NCBI GenBank assembly: GCA_913060705.1
Contig: CAJXTX010000013.1
Location: 1-32,464, forward strand
DNA: 32,464 nt
Direction of reading: 5' to 3'
Source: an uncultured Bacteroidota bacterium
GTDB taxonomy: Bacteria > Bacteroidota > Bacteroidia > Flavobacteriales > Flavobacteriaceae
A model generated the notes under the pieces. That model was not told the origin of the DNA, did not search any database, and saw only the letters and a list, made by a program, of their open reading frames with translations. Both the position numbers and the translations under genes were made by a program. Below, one piece after another: positions 24,591 through 32,464 of the stretch (the stretch's first letter is position 1; each line of letters begins with the position of its first letter).

Positions 24591-25664
24591 ATGGCTTCAC
24601 ATTCTATTGTACCAGGCGTAGCAACCGGAGACGCAGTTCAGGCGATCTTTGCCTTGGCAAAACAAAAATCATTTGCCCTTCCGGCGGTCAACGTTACGGG
24701 TTCTAATACTATTAACTCGGTCCTAGAAACCGCAGCAAATCTAAACGCCCCAGTCATCATTCAATTTTCAAACGGCGGCGCCCAATTCAATGCTGGAAAA
24801 GGACTTTCAAACGAGGGTCAAAAAGCCGCAATCGCAGGATCAATAGCAGGTGCCAAACACGTTCACCAACTCGCTGAAGCCTATGGTGCTACCGTTATCC
24901 TTCATACCGATCACTGTGCAAAGAACCTTCTACCCTGGATCGATGGATTGTTAGATGCAAGCGAAGAACATTTTAAAGCCCATGGCAAGCCGCTTTTCTC
25001 ATCACACATGATTGACCTGTCAGAAGAGCCTCTTGAGGAAAACATTCAGCTTTGTAAAAAGTACCTAGAGCGCATGGCGCCAATGGGAATGACTCTAGAG
25101 ATCGAGCTCGGTGTTACCGGTGGTGAAGAAGACGGCGTAGACAATACTGATATTGATTCTTCAAAACTCTACACTCAGCCCGAAGAGGTAGCCTATGCCT
25201 ACGAAGAACTGTCGTCAGTGAGTCACAGATTCACCGTTGCCGCTGCATTCGGAAACGTTCACGGGGTATACAAGCCCGGAAACGTGAAATTAACGCCGGT
25301 TATTCTAAAAAATTCTCAGTCTTACATTATTGAGAAGTTCGGTATAGACCGTCCGAATCCGATTGACTTTGTCTTCCACGGAGGATCGGGTTCTAGCCTA
25401 GAAGAAATCAGAGAATCTATCGGATACGGCGTAGTTAAGATGAACATCGATACCGATCTTCAATACGCGTTTACTGAAGGAATTAGAGATTATATGTCTG
25501 ACAAAAAAGACTATCTCGCGGCTCAAATTGGTAACCCTGAGGGAGATGATGTTCCGAACAAGAAACACTACGACCCACGCGTTTGGTTACGCAAAGGAGA
25601 ACAAACCTTCTCTGCGCGATTAAAACAGGCTTTTGAAGACCTTAATAACGTTAACACACTTTAA
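24591..25664 (+). CDS. fbaA: Class II fructose-bisphosphate aldolase
   Basis: This zinc-dependent aldolase cleaves fructose 1,6-bisphosphate to dihydroxyacetone phosphate and glyceraldehyde 3-phosphate. From ATG 24591 (MASHSIVPGVATGD) it is 357 residues, the class IIA length. Motifs are the catalytic D107 and zinc ligand H108 in LHTDHCAKN, the LEIELGVTGGEEDGVDN segment typical of class IIA, further zinc ligands in NVHGVYKPGNVKL and FVFHGGSGSS, and the substrate-binding KMNIDTDLQ. An in-frame TTG upstream overlaps the promoter box and is rejected. accD follows after nine bases and is probably co-transcribed. Confidence 0.95.
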   Translation: MASHSIVPGVATGDAVQAIFALAKQKSFALPAVNVTGSNTINSVLETAANLNAPVIIQFSNGGAQFNAGKGLSNEGQKAAIAGSIAGAKHVHQLAEAYGATVILHTDHCAKNLLPWIDGLLDASEEHFKAHGKPLFSSHMIDLSEEPLEENIQLCKKYLERMAPMGMTLEIELGVTGGEEDGVDNTDIDSSKLYTQPEEVAYAYEELSSVSHRFTVAAAFGNVHGVYKPGNVKLTPVILKNSQSYIIEKFGIDRPNPIDFVFHGGSGSSLEEIRESIGYGVVKMNIDTDLQYAFTEGIRDYMSDKKDYLAAQIGNPEGDDVPNKKHYDPRVWLRKGEQTFSARLKQAFEDLNNVNTL

Positions 25665-25673
25665 AACTTCTAT

Positions 25674-26561
25674 ATGTCATCTTTGTGGTTTAAGAGAAAA
25701 GAAAAAGGAATTCAGACCGCCACCGAGGAAAAAAAAGACACCCCGGTTGGCCTGTGGTACAAGTCGCCCACAGGAAAAATTGTGGAGTCTGAAGAGCTGG
25801 CGAAAAACGCCTATGTATCTCCTGAAGATGATTACCACGTACGTATAGGAAGCAAAGAGTACTTCGAATTACTCTTCGACGACAACACTTTTACAGAATT
25901 TAACGCTGATCTTTCATCTAAAGATCCGCTGCGCTTTGAAGACACGAAAAAGTACAAAGACCGCCTTGTCGACGCAAAAAAGAAGACGAACCTTAAGGAC
26001 GCCGTGCGCACTGCTTACGGTATGTCAATGGGTAGAGAATTAGTGGTCGCCTGTATGGACTTTTCATTCATCGGGGGTTCTATGGGTAGTGTTGTAGGAG
26101 AAAAAATTGCACGCGCTATAGATGTGGCGAAAAAGCGTAAATCTCCCTTACTCATTATCTCTAAATCAGGAGGTGCACGAATGATGGAGGCCGCCTTATC
26201 GCTCATGCAGATGGCAAAAACAGCCGCGAAACTCGCTCAGCTTGCCGAGGCAAAGATTCCCTATATCTCACTATGTACCGATCCGACTACGGGCGGAACA
26301 ACGGCATCTTATGCGATGCTTGGAGATATTAATATTGCTGAACCAGGAGCACTCATAGGATTTGCGGGTCCACGTGTTGTCAAAGACACCACAGGAAAAG
26401 AATTGCCAGAAGACTTTCAAACTTCTGAATTCTTGCAAGAACACGGATTTCTAGACTTTATTTCGCACCGAAACGAGCTCAAGAAAAAGGTCAATCTTTA
26501 CATCGATTTGATTCTGAATCTTCCGCTTCGAGAAGAAAAACAAAAGGAAGATCTAGAATAA
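25674..26561 (+). CDS. accD: Acetyl-CoA carboxylase carboxyltransferase subunit beta
   Basis: AccD, with AccA, moves the carboxyl group from carboxybiotin to acetyl-CoA, the first step of fatty-acid synthesis. The 295-residue protein has the carboxyltransferase signatures [42 protein letters not shown] and IGFAGPRVV. The N-terminal zinc ribbon normally has WxKCPxC and CPxC. Here the matching stretches are WYKSPTG and VSPEDD, with S31, G34, S49 and D52 at the cysteine positions, so no zinc can be bound this way. I recall the same loss in other flavobacterial AccD proteins, so it is probably a lineage trait and not decay. The gene lies nine bases after fbaA. Confidence 0.95.
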   Translation: MSSLWFKRKEKGIQTATEEKKDTPVGLWYKSPTGKIVESEELAKNAYVSPEDDYHVRIGSKEYFELLFDDNTFTEFNADLSSKDPLRFEDTKKYKDRLVDAKKKTNLKDAVRTAYGMSMGRELVVACMDFSFIGGSMGSVVGEKIARAIDVAKKRKSPLLIISKSGGARMMEAALSLMQMAKTAAKLAQLAEAKIPYISLCTDPTTGGTTASYAMLGDINIAEPGALIGFAGPRVVKDTTGKELPEDFQTSEFLQEHGFLDFISHRNELKKKVNLYIDLILNLPLREEKQKEDLE

Positions 26562-26575
26562 CTGAGAATAAAATG

Positions 26576-26583
26576 TATCTTTG
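26576..26583 (+). promoter_or_regulatory. -7 promoter box of rpsO
   Basis: TATCTTTG is an exact TAnnTTTG match, 15 bases after the accD stop and 53 bases before the rpsO ATG. The predicted leader is about 47 bases long and contains a hairpin. Confidence 0.7.
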
Positions 26584-26588
26584 CGCCC

Positions 26589-26605
26589 TCATTGAACGTC
26601 AGTGA
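26589..26605 (+). promoter_or_regulatory. Hairpin at the start of the rpsO leader, possible S15 autoregulation site
   Basis: TCATTGA and TCAGTGA pair as a seven-base stem with one G-U pair and loop ACG, right at the predicted 5' end of the rpsO transcript. S15 represses its own mRNA through leader structures in several bacterial groups, so this is a reasonable candidate, but the classical G-U/G-C recognition pair is not evident. Confidence 0.3.
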
Positions 26606-26636
26606 GATACATAAAAATCATTAACACAATATTGGA

Positions 26637-26906
26637 ATGTATTTAAGTAAAGAAAAGAAGGCTGAAATCTTCAAACAGTACGGTGGAGCCGAAAAGAACA
26701 CAGGTTCTACAGAAGGGCAAATTGCTCTTTTCACCTACCGCATCAATTATCTAACCGAACACTTAAAGAAAAATCACAAGGATTTTAACACAGAGCGTTC
26801 ATTAGTAAAACTAGTAGGTAAACGCAGAAGTTTACTCGATTACCTCAAGAATAACGATATTGAAAAATACCGTTCTTTAATTAAAGAATTAGGTATTCGT
26901 AAATAA
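26637..26906 (+). CDS. rpsO: 30S ribosomal protein S15
   Basis: This 89-residue protein has the usual length. S15 binds the central domain of 16S rRNA and forms the B4 bridge to the large subunit. Recognisable segments are GSTEGQIALFTYRINYLTEHLKKN... with the conserved His-Asp pair in NHKDF, RSLVKLVGKRRSLLDYL and the ending YRSLIKELGIRK. It has its own promoter and terminator and precedes pnp, the same order as in many distant bacteria. Confidence 0.97.
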   Translation: MYLSKEKKAEIFKQYGGAEKNTGSTEGQIALFTYRINYLTEHLKKNHKDFNTERSLVKLVGKRRSLLDYLKNNDIEKYRSLIKELGIRK

Positions 26907-26910
26907 GAAT

Positions 26911-26940
26911 AAGGCACCGCTTCTAGCGGTGCTTTTATTT
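26911..26940 (+). terminator. Terminator of rpsO
   Basis: GCACCGC and GCGGTGC form a seven-base stem with loop TTCTA, extended by flanking A-T pairs and followed by TTTTATTT. It lies five bases after the rpsO stop, so pnp needs read-through or its own promoter. Confidence 0.85.
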
Positions 26941-27081
26941 AAAGCCCAACCGCTTTTTTTTAAGTTTTTCATTGGTCACGCTTCTTAGCAACAACACAAC
27001 AACACAAGCCATTCAGGCCAAAGACCAAATGTTTAACTTGAGGCAAATGCCTCTAAATTAAGGGGAGTATCCCCAACACTT
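26941..27081 (+). promoter_or_regulatory. Structured leader region of pnp
   Basis: Reading 5' to 3', this gap holds the promoter-like TAAGTTTT (26961-26968, seven of eight to TAnnTTTG), an unstructured CA-rich stretch with an eight-base unit CAACAACA repeated twice in tandem (26989-27004), a hairpin GAGGC-AAAT-GCCTC (27040-27053 region), and a second hairpin GGGGA-GTA-TCCCC (27062-27074) ending seven bases before the pnp ATG. PNPase controls its own mRNA through a 5' hairpin in Escherichia coli, so a similar role is possible here; no direct evidence is available. Confidence 0.4.
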
Positions 27082-29325
27082 ATGATTCCTAAAACCTACC
27101 AAGAGGTCATTGACCTTGGTGACGGTCGTACTATTTCGATCGAAACCGGAAAACTCGCCAAACAGGCCCACGGTTCTGTTGTCGTGCGTTCAGGAAACTG
27201 TATGCTTTTGTGTACAGTAGTTTCTAACTATCAAGCCGCAGATGTTGACTTTTTACCACTAACAGTGGATTACCGCGAAAAATTCGCGGCAGCAGGTCGC
27301 TATCCTGGCGGATTTTTTAAGCGTGAAGCGCGCCCAAGCGATGGTGAGGTACTTACCATGCGTATTGTAGACCGCGTATTACGCCCATTATTCCCAAAAG
27401 ACTATCACTCTGAAACTCAGGTGATGCTTCAGGTCATGTCACTTGACGACAGCATAACTCCAGATGCACTTGTGGGATTAGCAGCCTCTACGGCACTTCA
27501 ACTTTCAGACATTCCATTCGAAACCCCAATTTCTGAGGTTCGCGTTGGACGCATCAACGGTGAATTCGTCTTGAATCCATCACTAGAGCAACTGAAAGAA
27601 TCTGATATCGATATGATCATTGGAGCCTCAGCCGATTCTGTGATGATGGTTGAAGGTGAGATGAAAGAAATCAGCGAAGAAGAGATGGTTGAAGCCATCA
27701 AATTCGCTCATGAGGCGATTAAGACGCAATGCGAGTCTCAGTTGAAACTCGTTGCTCAAGTGGGTAAAAAAGAAGTACGTGAATTTGACGCAGCGGCAGA
27801 AGACGAAGCTTTAGAGGCACGTGTTAGAGCACTTGCTTACGATAAAGTATATGAAGTAGCGAAAAAAGGTTCTTCTAAAAAAGAAAGAAGCCAGGCTTTT
27901 TCTGAAATTAAAGAAAGTGTCAAAGCGGACTTCACTGAAGAAGAGCACGAAACCTATGGCGGTCTTATCTCAAAGTATTTCTACAAGATCGAGAAAGAAG
28001 CCGTTAGAAACCTTACTCTTGATGAAGGTCTTCGATTAGACGGAAGAAAAACGGATGAGATCCGTCCGATTTGGTGTGAAGTAGACTACTTGCCTTCTAC
28101 ACACGGATCAGGAATCTTCACTAGAGGAGAAACTCAAGTACTTTCAACGGTAACCTTGGGAACCTCACGTGATGCGAACATCATCGACATGCCCTCTTTA
28201 GAAGGAGAAGAGAAATTCTACCTACACTATAACTTCCCTCCTTTCTCTACAGGAGAAGCGCGCCCTATCCGCGGAACTTCAAGAAGAGAAGTCGGACACG
28301 GAAATCTCGCACAGCGTGCGTTGAAAAATATGATCCCTGAATCTTGCCCTTACACCGTTCGCGTAGTGTCAGAGGTTCTTGAATCAAACGGATCTTCATC
28401 AATGGCCACTGTTTGTTCAGGAACGCTTGCGCTTATGGATGCGGGTATTCAGATTGAAAAGCCTGTTTCAGGTATTGCCATGGGATTGATCACTGATGTT
28501 GAATCAGGCAAGTACGCTGTACTTTCTGATATTCTCGGAGACGAAGACCACCTCGGTGATATGGACTTTAAGGTGACCGGTACTGCAGATGGTATTACGG
28601 CCTGTCAAATGGACATCAAGGTAAAGGGCCTTTCTTACGAGATCCTTACCAAAGCGCTCTATCAAGCAAAAGAAGGAAGACTTCACATTCTAGGAAAACT
28701 TATAGAGACCTTAGATACACCGCGTCAAGAGGTGAAGGCTCATGCTCCTAAAATTGTGACCACGCGTATTCCTGGCGATTTGATCGGTGCCTTTATCGGA
28801 AGTGGAGGTAAAAACATCCAAGAGCTTCAGAAAAGTACGGAGTGTACCATTGTGATCAACGAAACCGAAGAAGGTGAAGGACTCGTAGAAATTCTCGGTA
28901 CAAGCCAAGAAGGTATTGACACTGTGATCGCTTCTATTGAATCGCTTATGTTCAAACCTGAAGTCGGAAACACTTATACGGTCAAAGTAATCAAGATGCT
29001 TGACTTCGGAGCTGTAGTAGAATACGTAGAGGCTCCGGGTAACGAAATCTTGTTACACGTGTCAGAACTCGCTTGGGAACGCACAGAAAACGTCTCAGAC
29101 GTGATCAATATGGGAGATGAATTTGAGGTGAAATACTTCGGATTTGATCCACGAACCAAGAAAGAGAAGGTGTCACGAAAAGCACTACTTCCAAAACCTG
29201 AGGGCTATCAAGAGCGTCCACCGCGCCAAGATCGCGATCAGCGAGGAAGAAGAAACGACCGTGACAACCGTCGTGACTCAAGAGGACCGAGAGACGCTAA
29301 AAGAGACGAAGGCAGCAACGAATAA
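27082..29325 (+). CDS. pnp: Polyribonucleotide nucleotidyltransferase (PNPase)
   Basis: PNPase degrades RNA 3' to 5' using phosphate and can add 3' tails; it works as a trimer in the cytoplasm. The 747-residue protein has two RNase PH-like domains (about 10-215 and 310-545) with active-site D487 and D493 in [15 protein letters not shown] domain follows with GSGGKNIQ at 573-580, then an S1 domain at about 625-700 ([20 protein letters not shown]). The last 35 residues are an Arg/Asp/Gly-rich charged tail ([20 protein letters not shown] and on), probably disordered. The gene follows rpsO after a terminator and a structured leader. Confidence 0.98.
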   Translation: MIPKTYQEVIDLGDGRTISIETGKLAKQAHGSVVVRSGNCMLLCTVVSNYQAADVDFLPLTVDYREKFAAAGRYPGGFFKREARPSDGEVLTMRIVDRVLRPLFPKDYHSETQVMLQVMSLDDSITPDALVGLAASTALQLSDIPFETPISEVRVGRINGEFVLNPSLEQLKESDIDMIIGASADSVMMVEGEMKEISEEEMVEAIKFAHEAIKTQCESQLKLVAQVGKKEVREFDAAAEDEALEARVRALAYDKVYEVAKKGSSKKERSQAFSEIKESVKADFTEEEHETYGGLISKYFYKIEKEAVRNLTLDEGLRLDGRKTDEIRPIWCEVDYLPSTHGSGIFTRGETQVLSTVTLGTSRDANIIDMPSLEGEEKFYLHYNFPPFSTGEARPIRGTSRREVGHGNLAQRALKNMIPESCPYTVRVVSEVLESNGSSSMATVCSGTLALMDAGIQIEKPVSGIAMGLITDVESGKYAVLSDILGDEDHLGDMDFKVTGTADGITACQMDIKVKGLSYEILTKALYQAKEGRLHILGKLIETLDTPRQEVKAHAPKIVTTRIPGDLIGAFIGSGGKNIQELQKSTECTIVINETEEGEGLVEILGTSQEGIDTVIASIESLMFKPEVGNTYTVKVIKMLDFGAVVEYVEAPGNEILLHVSELAWERTENVSDVINMGDEFEVKYFGFDPRTKKEKVSRKALLPKPEGYQERPPRQDRDQRGRRNDRDNRRDSRGPRDAKRDEGSNE

Positions 29326-29350
29326 GCCGCCCAAACCTCCTTGTCTATAA

Positions 29351-29387
29351 AAAGCCACTCTCGCTCGAGAGTGGCTTTTTTTATTTG
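29351..29387 (+). terminator. Terminator of pnp
   Basis: GCCACTCTC and GAGAGTGGC form a nine-base perfect stem with loop GCTC, extended by A-T pairs and followed by seven Ts. The tail continues as TTTATTTG, a seven-of-eight match to the -7 consensus, which might contribute to rpoD transcription. Confidence 0.88.
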
Positions 29388-29447
29388 AACTGTAACCTTT
29401 TTGCTATTTGAGCGTATAACAAGGCGTACCTAAAATTTTTACGTGCA

Positions 29448-30311
29448 ATGAGACAGCTTAAGATTACCAAACAGGTTACAAATAGAGAAACCGCTTCTTT
29501 AGATAAATACCTACAAGAAATTGGAAAGGTAGACCTGATTACTGCAGAAGAAGAGGTAGAACTCGCTCAAAAAATAAAAGCCGGAGACCAACGTGCGTTA
29601 GAGAAGCTCACAAAAGCAAATCTTCGTTTTGTGGTTTCTGTAGCCAAACAATATCAAAACCAAGGATTAACGCTACCTGATCTTATCAATGAAGGAAACC
29701 TTGGACTTATTAAAGCAGCGCAACGTTTCGATGAAACCCGCGGATTTAAGTTTATTTCTTATGCCGTTTGGTGGATCCGTCAATCGATTCTTCAAGCTCT
29801 TGCAGAGCAGTCACGTATCGTGCGCCTTCCACTTAACAAGATTGGATCGATCAATAAAATCAATAAGACTTTTGCTCACCTAGAACAAGCCCATGAGCGC
29901 ATGCCTTCAGCTGAAGAGATTGCTCAAGAGCTTGATATGACCGTTGAAGATGTAAAGCAATCGCTTAAAAACTCTGGCCGTCACGTTTCGATGGATGCCC
30001 CTCTTATTGACGGAGAAGACTCGAATCTTTACGACGTTTTACGTTCTGGAGAGTCTCCAAACCCGGACAAAGAACTCTTACACGAATCATTGCGTACAGA
30101 GATCGAACGCGCCCTAGAGACGCTAACACCTAGAGAGGCCGATGTTGTGCGACTCTATTTTGGACTTGCGGGTCAGCATTCAATGACATTAGAAGAAATT
30201 GGAGAAACATTTGATCTTACCAGAGAGCGCGTACGCCAGATCAAAGAGAAGGCCATTAGACGCCTAAAACACACTTCAAGAAGTAAAATTCTAAAGACAT
30301 ATTTAGGATAA
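29448..30311 (+). CDS. rpoD: Primary RNA polymerase sigma factor (sigma-70, RpoD/SigA)
   Basis: This is the housekeeping sigma factor of Bacteroidota, which recognises the TTTG / TAnnTTTG promoters seen in this window. The 287-residue protein lacks region 1.1 and begins directly with region 1.2 ([10 protein letters not shown]). Region 2 follows, with [39 protein letters not shown] and the DNA-melting [10 protein letters not shown]. Then come region 3 ([14 protein letters not shown]) and region 4, with the helix-turn-helix [20 protein letters not shown]. Length and architecture are standard for the phylum. It is flanked by terminators on both sides and so is probably monocistronic; I see no convincing exact -7 box in its 122-base upstream gap. 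Confidence 0.96.
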   Translation: MRQLKITKQVTNRETASLDKYLQEIGKVDLITAEEEVELAQKIKAGDQRALEKLTKANLRFVVSVAKQYQNQGLTLPDLINEGNLGLIKAAQRFDETRGFKFISYAVWWIRQSILQALAEQSRIVRLPLNKIGSINKINKTFAHLEQAHERMPSAEEIAQELDMTVEDVKQSLKNSGRHVSMDAPLIDGEDSNLYDVLRSGESPNPDKELLHESLRTEIERALETLTPREADVVRLYFGLAGQHSMTLEEIGETFDLTRERVRQIKEKAIRRLKHTSRSKILKTYLG

Positions 30312-30373
30312 TATTTGTACCTTTCGAGAACTTACAGTTTTCGTGGCTGTTCGTTTTTTGATTGATGATTATG

Positions 30374-30406
30374 GAAACGCCGGCAGCTTGCCGGCGTTTC
30401 TATTTA
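30374..30406 (+). terminator. Terminator between rpoD and rpe
   Basis: GAAACGCCGGCA and its perfect complement form a 12-base GC-rich stem with loop GCT, followed by TATTTAT. It is the strongest hairpin in the window, although the T-tract is broken. It lies 62 bases after the rpoD stop. Confidence 0.8.
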
Positions 30407-30422
30407 TAGCCCCTAAAATCGT

Positions 30423-30430
30423 TAACTTTG
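30423..30430 (+). promoter_or_regulatory. -7 promoter box of rpe-ypdA
   Basis: TAACTTTG is an exact TAnnTTTG match ending four bases before the rpe ATG. Transcription would then start at or next to the ATG, giving a leaderless mRNA. Confidence 0.7.
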
Positions 30431-30434
30431 CCCC

Positions 30435-31085
30435 ATGTCAATCGAAATCGCACCTTCGCTTTTAGCCGCCAATTTTGGGGCCTTAAACCAAGAAATTGAA
30501 ACCTTGAATAAAAGTAAGGCTACCCTACTTCACCTAGACGTTATGGATGGCAGCTTTGTTCCCAATATTTCTTTCGGACCCGTTGTCATTGAAGCCGTTG
30601 CAAAGGGCTGCAATCTCGATCTTGACATTCACTTGATGATAGAAGATCCTGACCGCTATATTGCCGATTATGCCGCCTTCAAACCAAAGTACATCAGCGT
30701 GCATGAAGAGGCCTGTAGACATCTCGATCGCAGTATAGATTACATCAAATCATTTGGTATTAGCGCTGGAGTTGCGATCAATCCGCACACACCCATCACC
30801 AACATATTTACCGTGCTACACAAAATCGATTTAGTGTGTATCATGAGTGTCAATCCAGGATTCGGCGGACAAAAATTCATCCCCTACACCCTGAAAAAAA
30901 TCGAAGCCTTACGTGCTGAGATCGAGGCGCAAGGGCTGCACACCAAAATCGAGGTGGACGGAGGAGTCACTGAAGACAATGCGGCATCTGTAAAAGAAGC
31001 AGGTGCAGATATTTTGGTGGCCGGAAGCTCTGTATTCAAAGCCGAGAACCCCTTAAAAGCCATAGAAAATCTTCATGGGGCATGA
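30435..31085 (+). CDS. rpe: Ribulose-phosphate 3-epimerase
   Basis: This enzyme interconverts ribulose 5-phosphate and xylulose 5-phosphate in the pentose-phosphate pathway. The 216-residue TIM barrel has metal ligands H33 and D35 in LHLDVMDGSFVPN, H66 in DIHLMI and D175 in KIEVDGGV. The phosphate-binding stretch is MSVNPGFGGQKFI. Length and motifs are complete. The start ATG at 30435 sits four bases beyond an exact -7 box. Its final 11 bases overlap ypdA, so the two should be co-expressed. Confidence 0.97.
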   Translation: MSIEIAPSLLAANFGALNQEIETLNKSKATLLHLDVMDGSFVPNISFGPVVIEAVAKGCNLDLDIHLMIEDPDRYIADYAAFKPKYISVHEEACRHLDRSIDYIKSFGISAGVAINPHTPITNIFTVLHKIDLVCIMSVNPGFGGQKFIPYTLKKIEALRAEIEAQGLHTKIEVDGGVTEDNAASVKEAGADILVAGSSVFKAENPLKAIENLHGA

Positions 31086-32055
31086 GACTTCTCATTACGA
31101 CGTCATTATTGTAGGCGGAGGACCTATCGGAATCGCCTGTGCTCTAGAATGTAAAGAACTTGAGTTAAGTTATTTGGTACTTGAAAAGGGCACCTTGGTC
31201 AATTCGCTTTACCATTATCCGAAGGGTATGCAATTCTTTTCATCCTCTGACAACCTCTCGCTCAAAAGCACACCATTTATAAGCAAAGAACCTAAGCCCT
31301 TTAGAGACGAGGCACTCGCCTATTACCGTACCATTGCTCAGAGCGAACAACTCAATATCAAGCTGTTTGAGCGCGTAGAAGACGTTTCAAAAGATCAAGA
31401 AATATTCTCTGTTACGACCTCCAAAGGTCACTACCAATCACGTGCAGTGATTATCGCGACAGGATTTTTTGATATCCCAAACAAACTAAATATTACAGGT
31501 GAAGACCTAGAGAAGGTGACTCACTACTTCAACGATCCGCATTATTACGCCAATCAAAAAGTGGTGGTGGTTGGGGCCAATAACTCGGCAGTAGATGCTG
31601 CGCTATCTTGTTACCGCGCTGGCGCTGAAGTAACGATGATCGTTCGCGGAAAAGAAATCGGGGAGCGCGTAAAGTATTGGGTAAGACCTGAGATCATCAA
31701 TCGCATTGAAGACGGATCGATCACTGCTTTTTTTGAAAGCAGCCTTGAGCGCATCGAGCCGCATAGTGTTACCCTTTCAACACCCTCTGGAGTGCAGTCA
31801 ATTGATAACGATTTTGTGTTACTAATGACGGGCTATCAACCCGATTACGCCTTTCTGTCACGCATTGGGATTCAAATCGATCAAGATGCAAACAAAACAC
31901 CCATCGTCAATGAAGAAACCTTAGAAAGTTCAGTTGACGGATTGTATCTAGCAGGAGTTGTACTCGGTGGGCTCAAAACTAATCTATGGTTCATTGAAAA
32001 CTCGAGAGAGCACGCCCAGCGAATCGGTGCACATATCAAACAAAACATTCAATAA
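31075..32055 (+). CDS. ypdA: YpdA-family FAD/NADPH oxidoreductase, putative bacillithiol disulfide reductase
   Basis: This 326-residue flavoprotein has an FAD-binding Rossmann motif at 11-22 (IIVGGGPIGIAC), a second NAD(P)H motif VVVVGANNSAVDAAL near residue 163, and the C-terminal FAD segment DGLYLAGVVLGG. It has no CxxC redox pair of thioredoxin reductase type. The segments YHYPKGMQFFSSSDNLSL and TGYQPDYAFL are characteristic of YpdA, which reduces bacillithiol disulfide with NADPH. Bacteroidota do make bacillithiol, so the role fits, but direct proof would come from finding bshA/B/C elsewhere in the genome. The gene starts inside the end of rpe (11-base overlap), suggesting a link to NADPH supply by the pentose-phosphate route; that link is inference. 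Confidence 0.88.
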   Translation: MGHETSHYDVIIVGGGPIGIACALECKELELSYLVLEKGTLVNSLYHYPKGMQFFSSSDNLSLKSTPFISKEPKPFRDEALAYYRTIAQSEQLNIKLFERVEDVSKDQEIFSVTTSKGHYQSRAVIIATGFFDIPNKLNITGEDLEKVTHYFNDPHYYANQKVVVVGANNSAVDAALSCYRAGAEVTMIVRGKEIGERVKYWVRPEIINRIEDGSITAFFESSLERIEPHSVTLSTPSGVQSIDNDFVLLMTGYQPDYAFLSRIGIQIDQDANKTPIVNEETLESSVDGLYLAGVVLGGLKTNLWFIENSREHAQRIGAHIKQNIQ

Positions 32056-32083
32056 TAAAAGAACGCCTAAATCTTTACGCCTT

Positions 32084-32464
32084 ATGAGTTTACAAGAAAA
32101 CGTAATGACCGCCATGAAAGCGGCGATGAAAGCCAAAGACAGTGTAGCCCTAGAGGCGCTTCGTGCCATTAAATCTGCCCTACTTCTTCAACAAACCGAA
32201 GCTGGATCTTCAGCACTCACAGAACAAGACGAGATTAAAATCTTGCAGAAACTAGTCAAACAGCGAAAAGACAGTGCCGCCATTTATACCGAACAAGGAC
32301 GACAAGATCTAGCAGACCCCGAACTTGCTCAGGTTGCAGTAATCGAAACCTTTCTGCCAGAACCCTTATCGGAAGAAGAACTCAAGACACTTATTTCAGA
32401 AGCGATTAGCAGTCTTAACGCCTCAGGCATGAAAGACATGGGTAAAGTCATCGCTCAAGTCAAC
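32084..32464 (+). CDS. GatB/YqeY domain protein, cut by the right edge
   Basis: An open frame runs from ATG 32084 to the window end with no stop (127 codons; the family is usually about 150). It reads MSLQENVMTAMKAAMKAKDS, then LRAIKSALLLQQTEAG, IKILQKLVKQRKDSAAIYTEQGR, and ETFLPEPLSEEEL. This is the YqeY family, related to the C-terminal tRNA-binding domain of GatB. A role with tRNA or amidation is supposed from the homology only. It lies 28 bases after ypdA with no terminator between, so it may belong to the rpe-ypdA transcript. Confidence 0.92.
   Translation, partial: MSLQENVMTAMKAAMKAKDSVALEALRAIKSALLLQQTEAGSSALTEQDEIKILQKLVKQRKDSAAIYTEQGRQDLADPELAQVAVIETFLPEPLSEEELKTLISEAISSLNASGMKDMGKVIAQVN

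Noticed and set aside
25674-25850. AccD as a decayed pseudogene because zinc cysteines are missing
   Set aside because: The frame is full length, all carboxyltransferase motifs are intact, and the residues around the lost cysteines are kept, so it looks like a lineage trait.
26989-27004. Tandem CAACAACA repeats as a CRISPR or other array
   Set aside because: There are only two eight-base units of simple sequence with no spacers; it is best seen as an unstructured CA-rich part of the pnp leader.

Overview
This 32.5 kb window comes from a chromosome of the phylum Bacteroidota, most likely order Flavobacteriales. Several signs agree. Starts are preceded by the Bacteroidota -7 promoter box TAnnTTTG and not by clear Shine-Dalgarno sequences. 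The primary sigma factor is short and lacks region 1.1. There is a full Na+-NQR operon with apbE, a menG-porT pair, a lipid-anchored TamA-like protein (TamL type), a DUF6702 protein and a bacillithiol-type YpdA reductase. I cannot name the genus. The Na+-NQR fits a marine or saline habitat, but that is inference.

Layout. Positions 56-88 hold a terminator fused to a promoter that reads out of the left edge. 112-4505 (minus) is an envelope cluster: two paralogous carboxypeptidase-regulatory-like proteins, a DUF6702 protein and an M1 metallopeptidase. 4551-8876 (plus) carries a GNAT acetyltransferase, an M15 peptidase, gpmI, map and a SAM methyltransferase. 8863-16420 (minus) is nqrABCDEF followed by a small conserved gene and apbE. 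16572-18200 is pruA, with rsmG convergent to it. 18886-21406 holds an aspartate-type aminotransferase, menG and a porT-like gene, with a SpoU-type RNA methyltransferase convergent to porT. 22137-26561 holds tamL, a class II fructose-bisphosphate aldolase and accD. 26637-29325 is rpsO-pnp. 29448-30311 is the primary sigma gene. 30435-32464 holds rpe, ypdA and a yqeY-like gene cut by the right edge.

The genes are mainly housekeeping: glycolysis and pentose-phosphate metabolism, proline/glutamate and aspartate metabolism, menaquinone methylation feeding a sodium-pumping NADH dehydrogenase, fatty-acid synthesis, translation, RNA turnover, transcription initiation and outer-membrane biogenesis. 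Packing is tight: there is no gene-free stretch above 300 bases (the longest, 26907-27081, is about 175). All three tail-to-tail gene pairs overlap in their coding sequence.

I saw no CRISPR array, insertion sequence, prophage, integron, tRNA, rRNA or toxin-antitoxin or defence locus, and no radically new system. The points most worth a second look are: the undescribed 120-residue protein between nqrF and apbE; the M1/DUF6702/paralog envelope cluster; promoters so close to start codons that rpe and menG mRNAs should be nearly leaderless; terminators whose T-tract runs into the next promoter; structured leaders before rpsO and pnp; and an AccD that lacks its zinc-binding cysteines.
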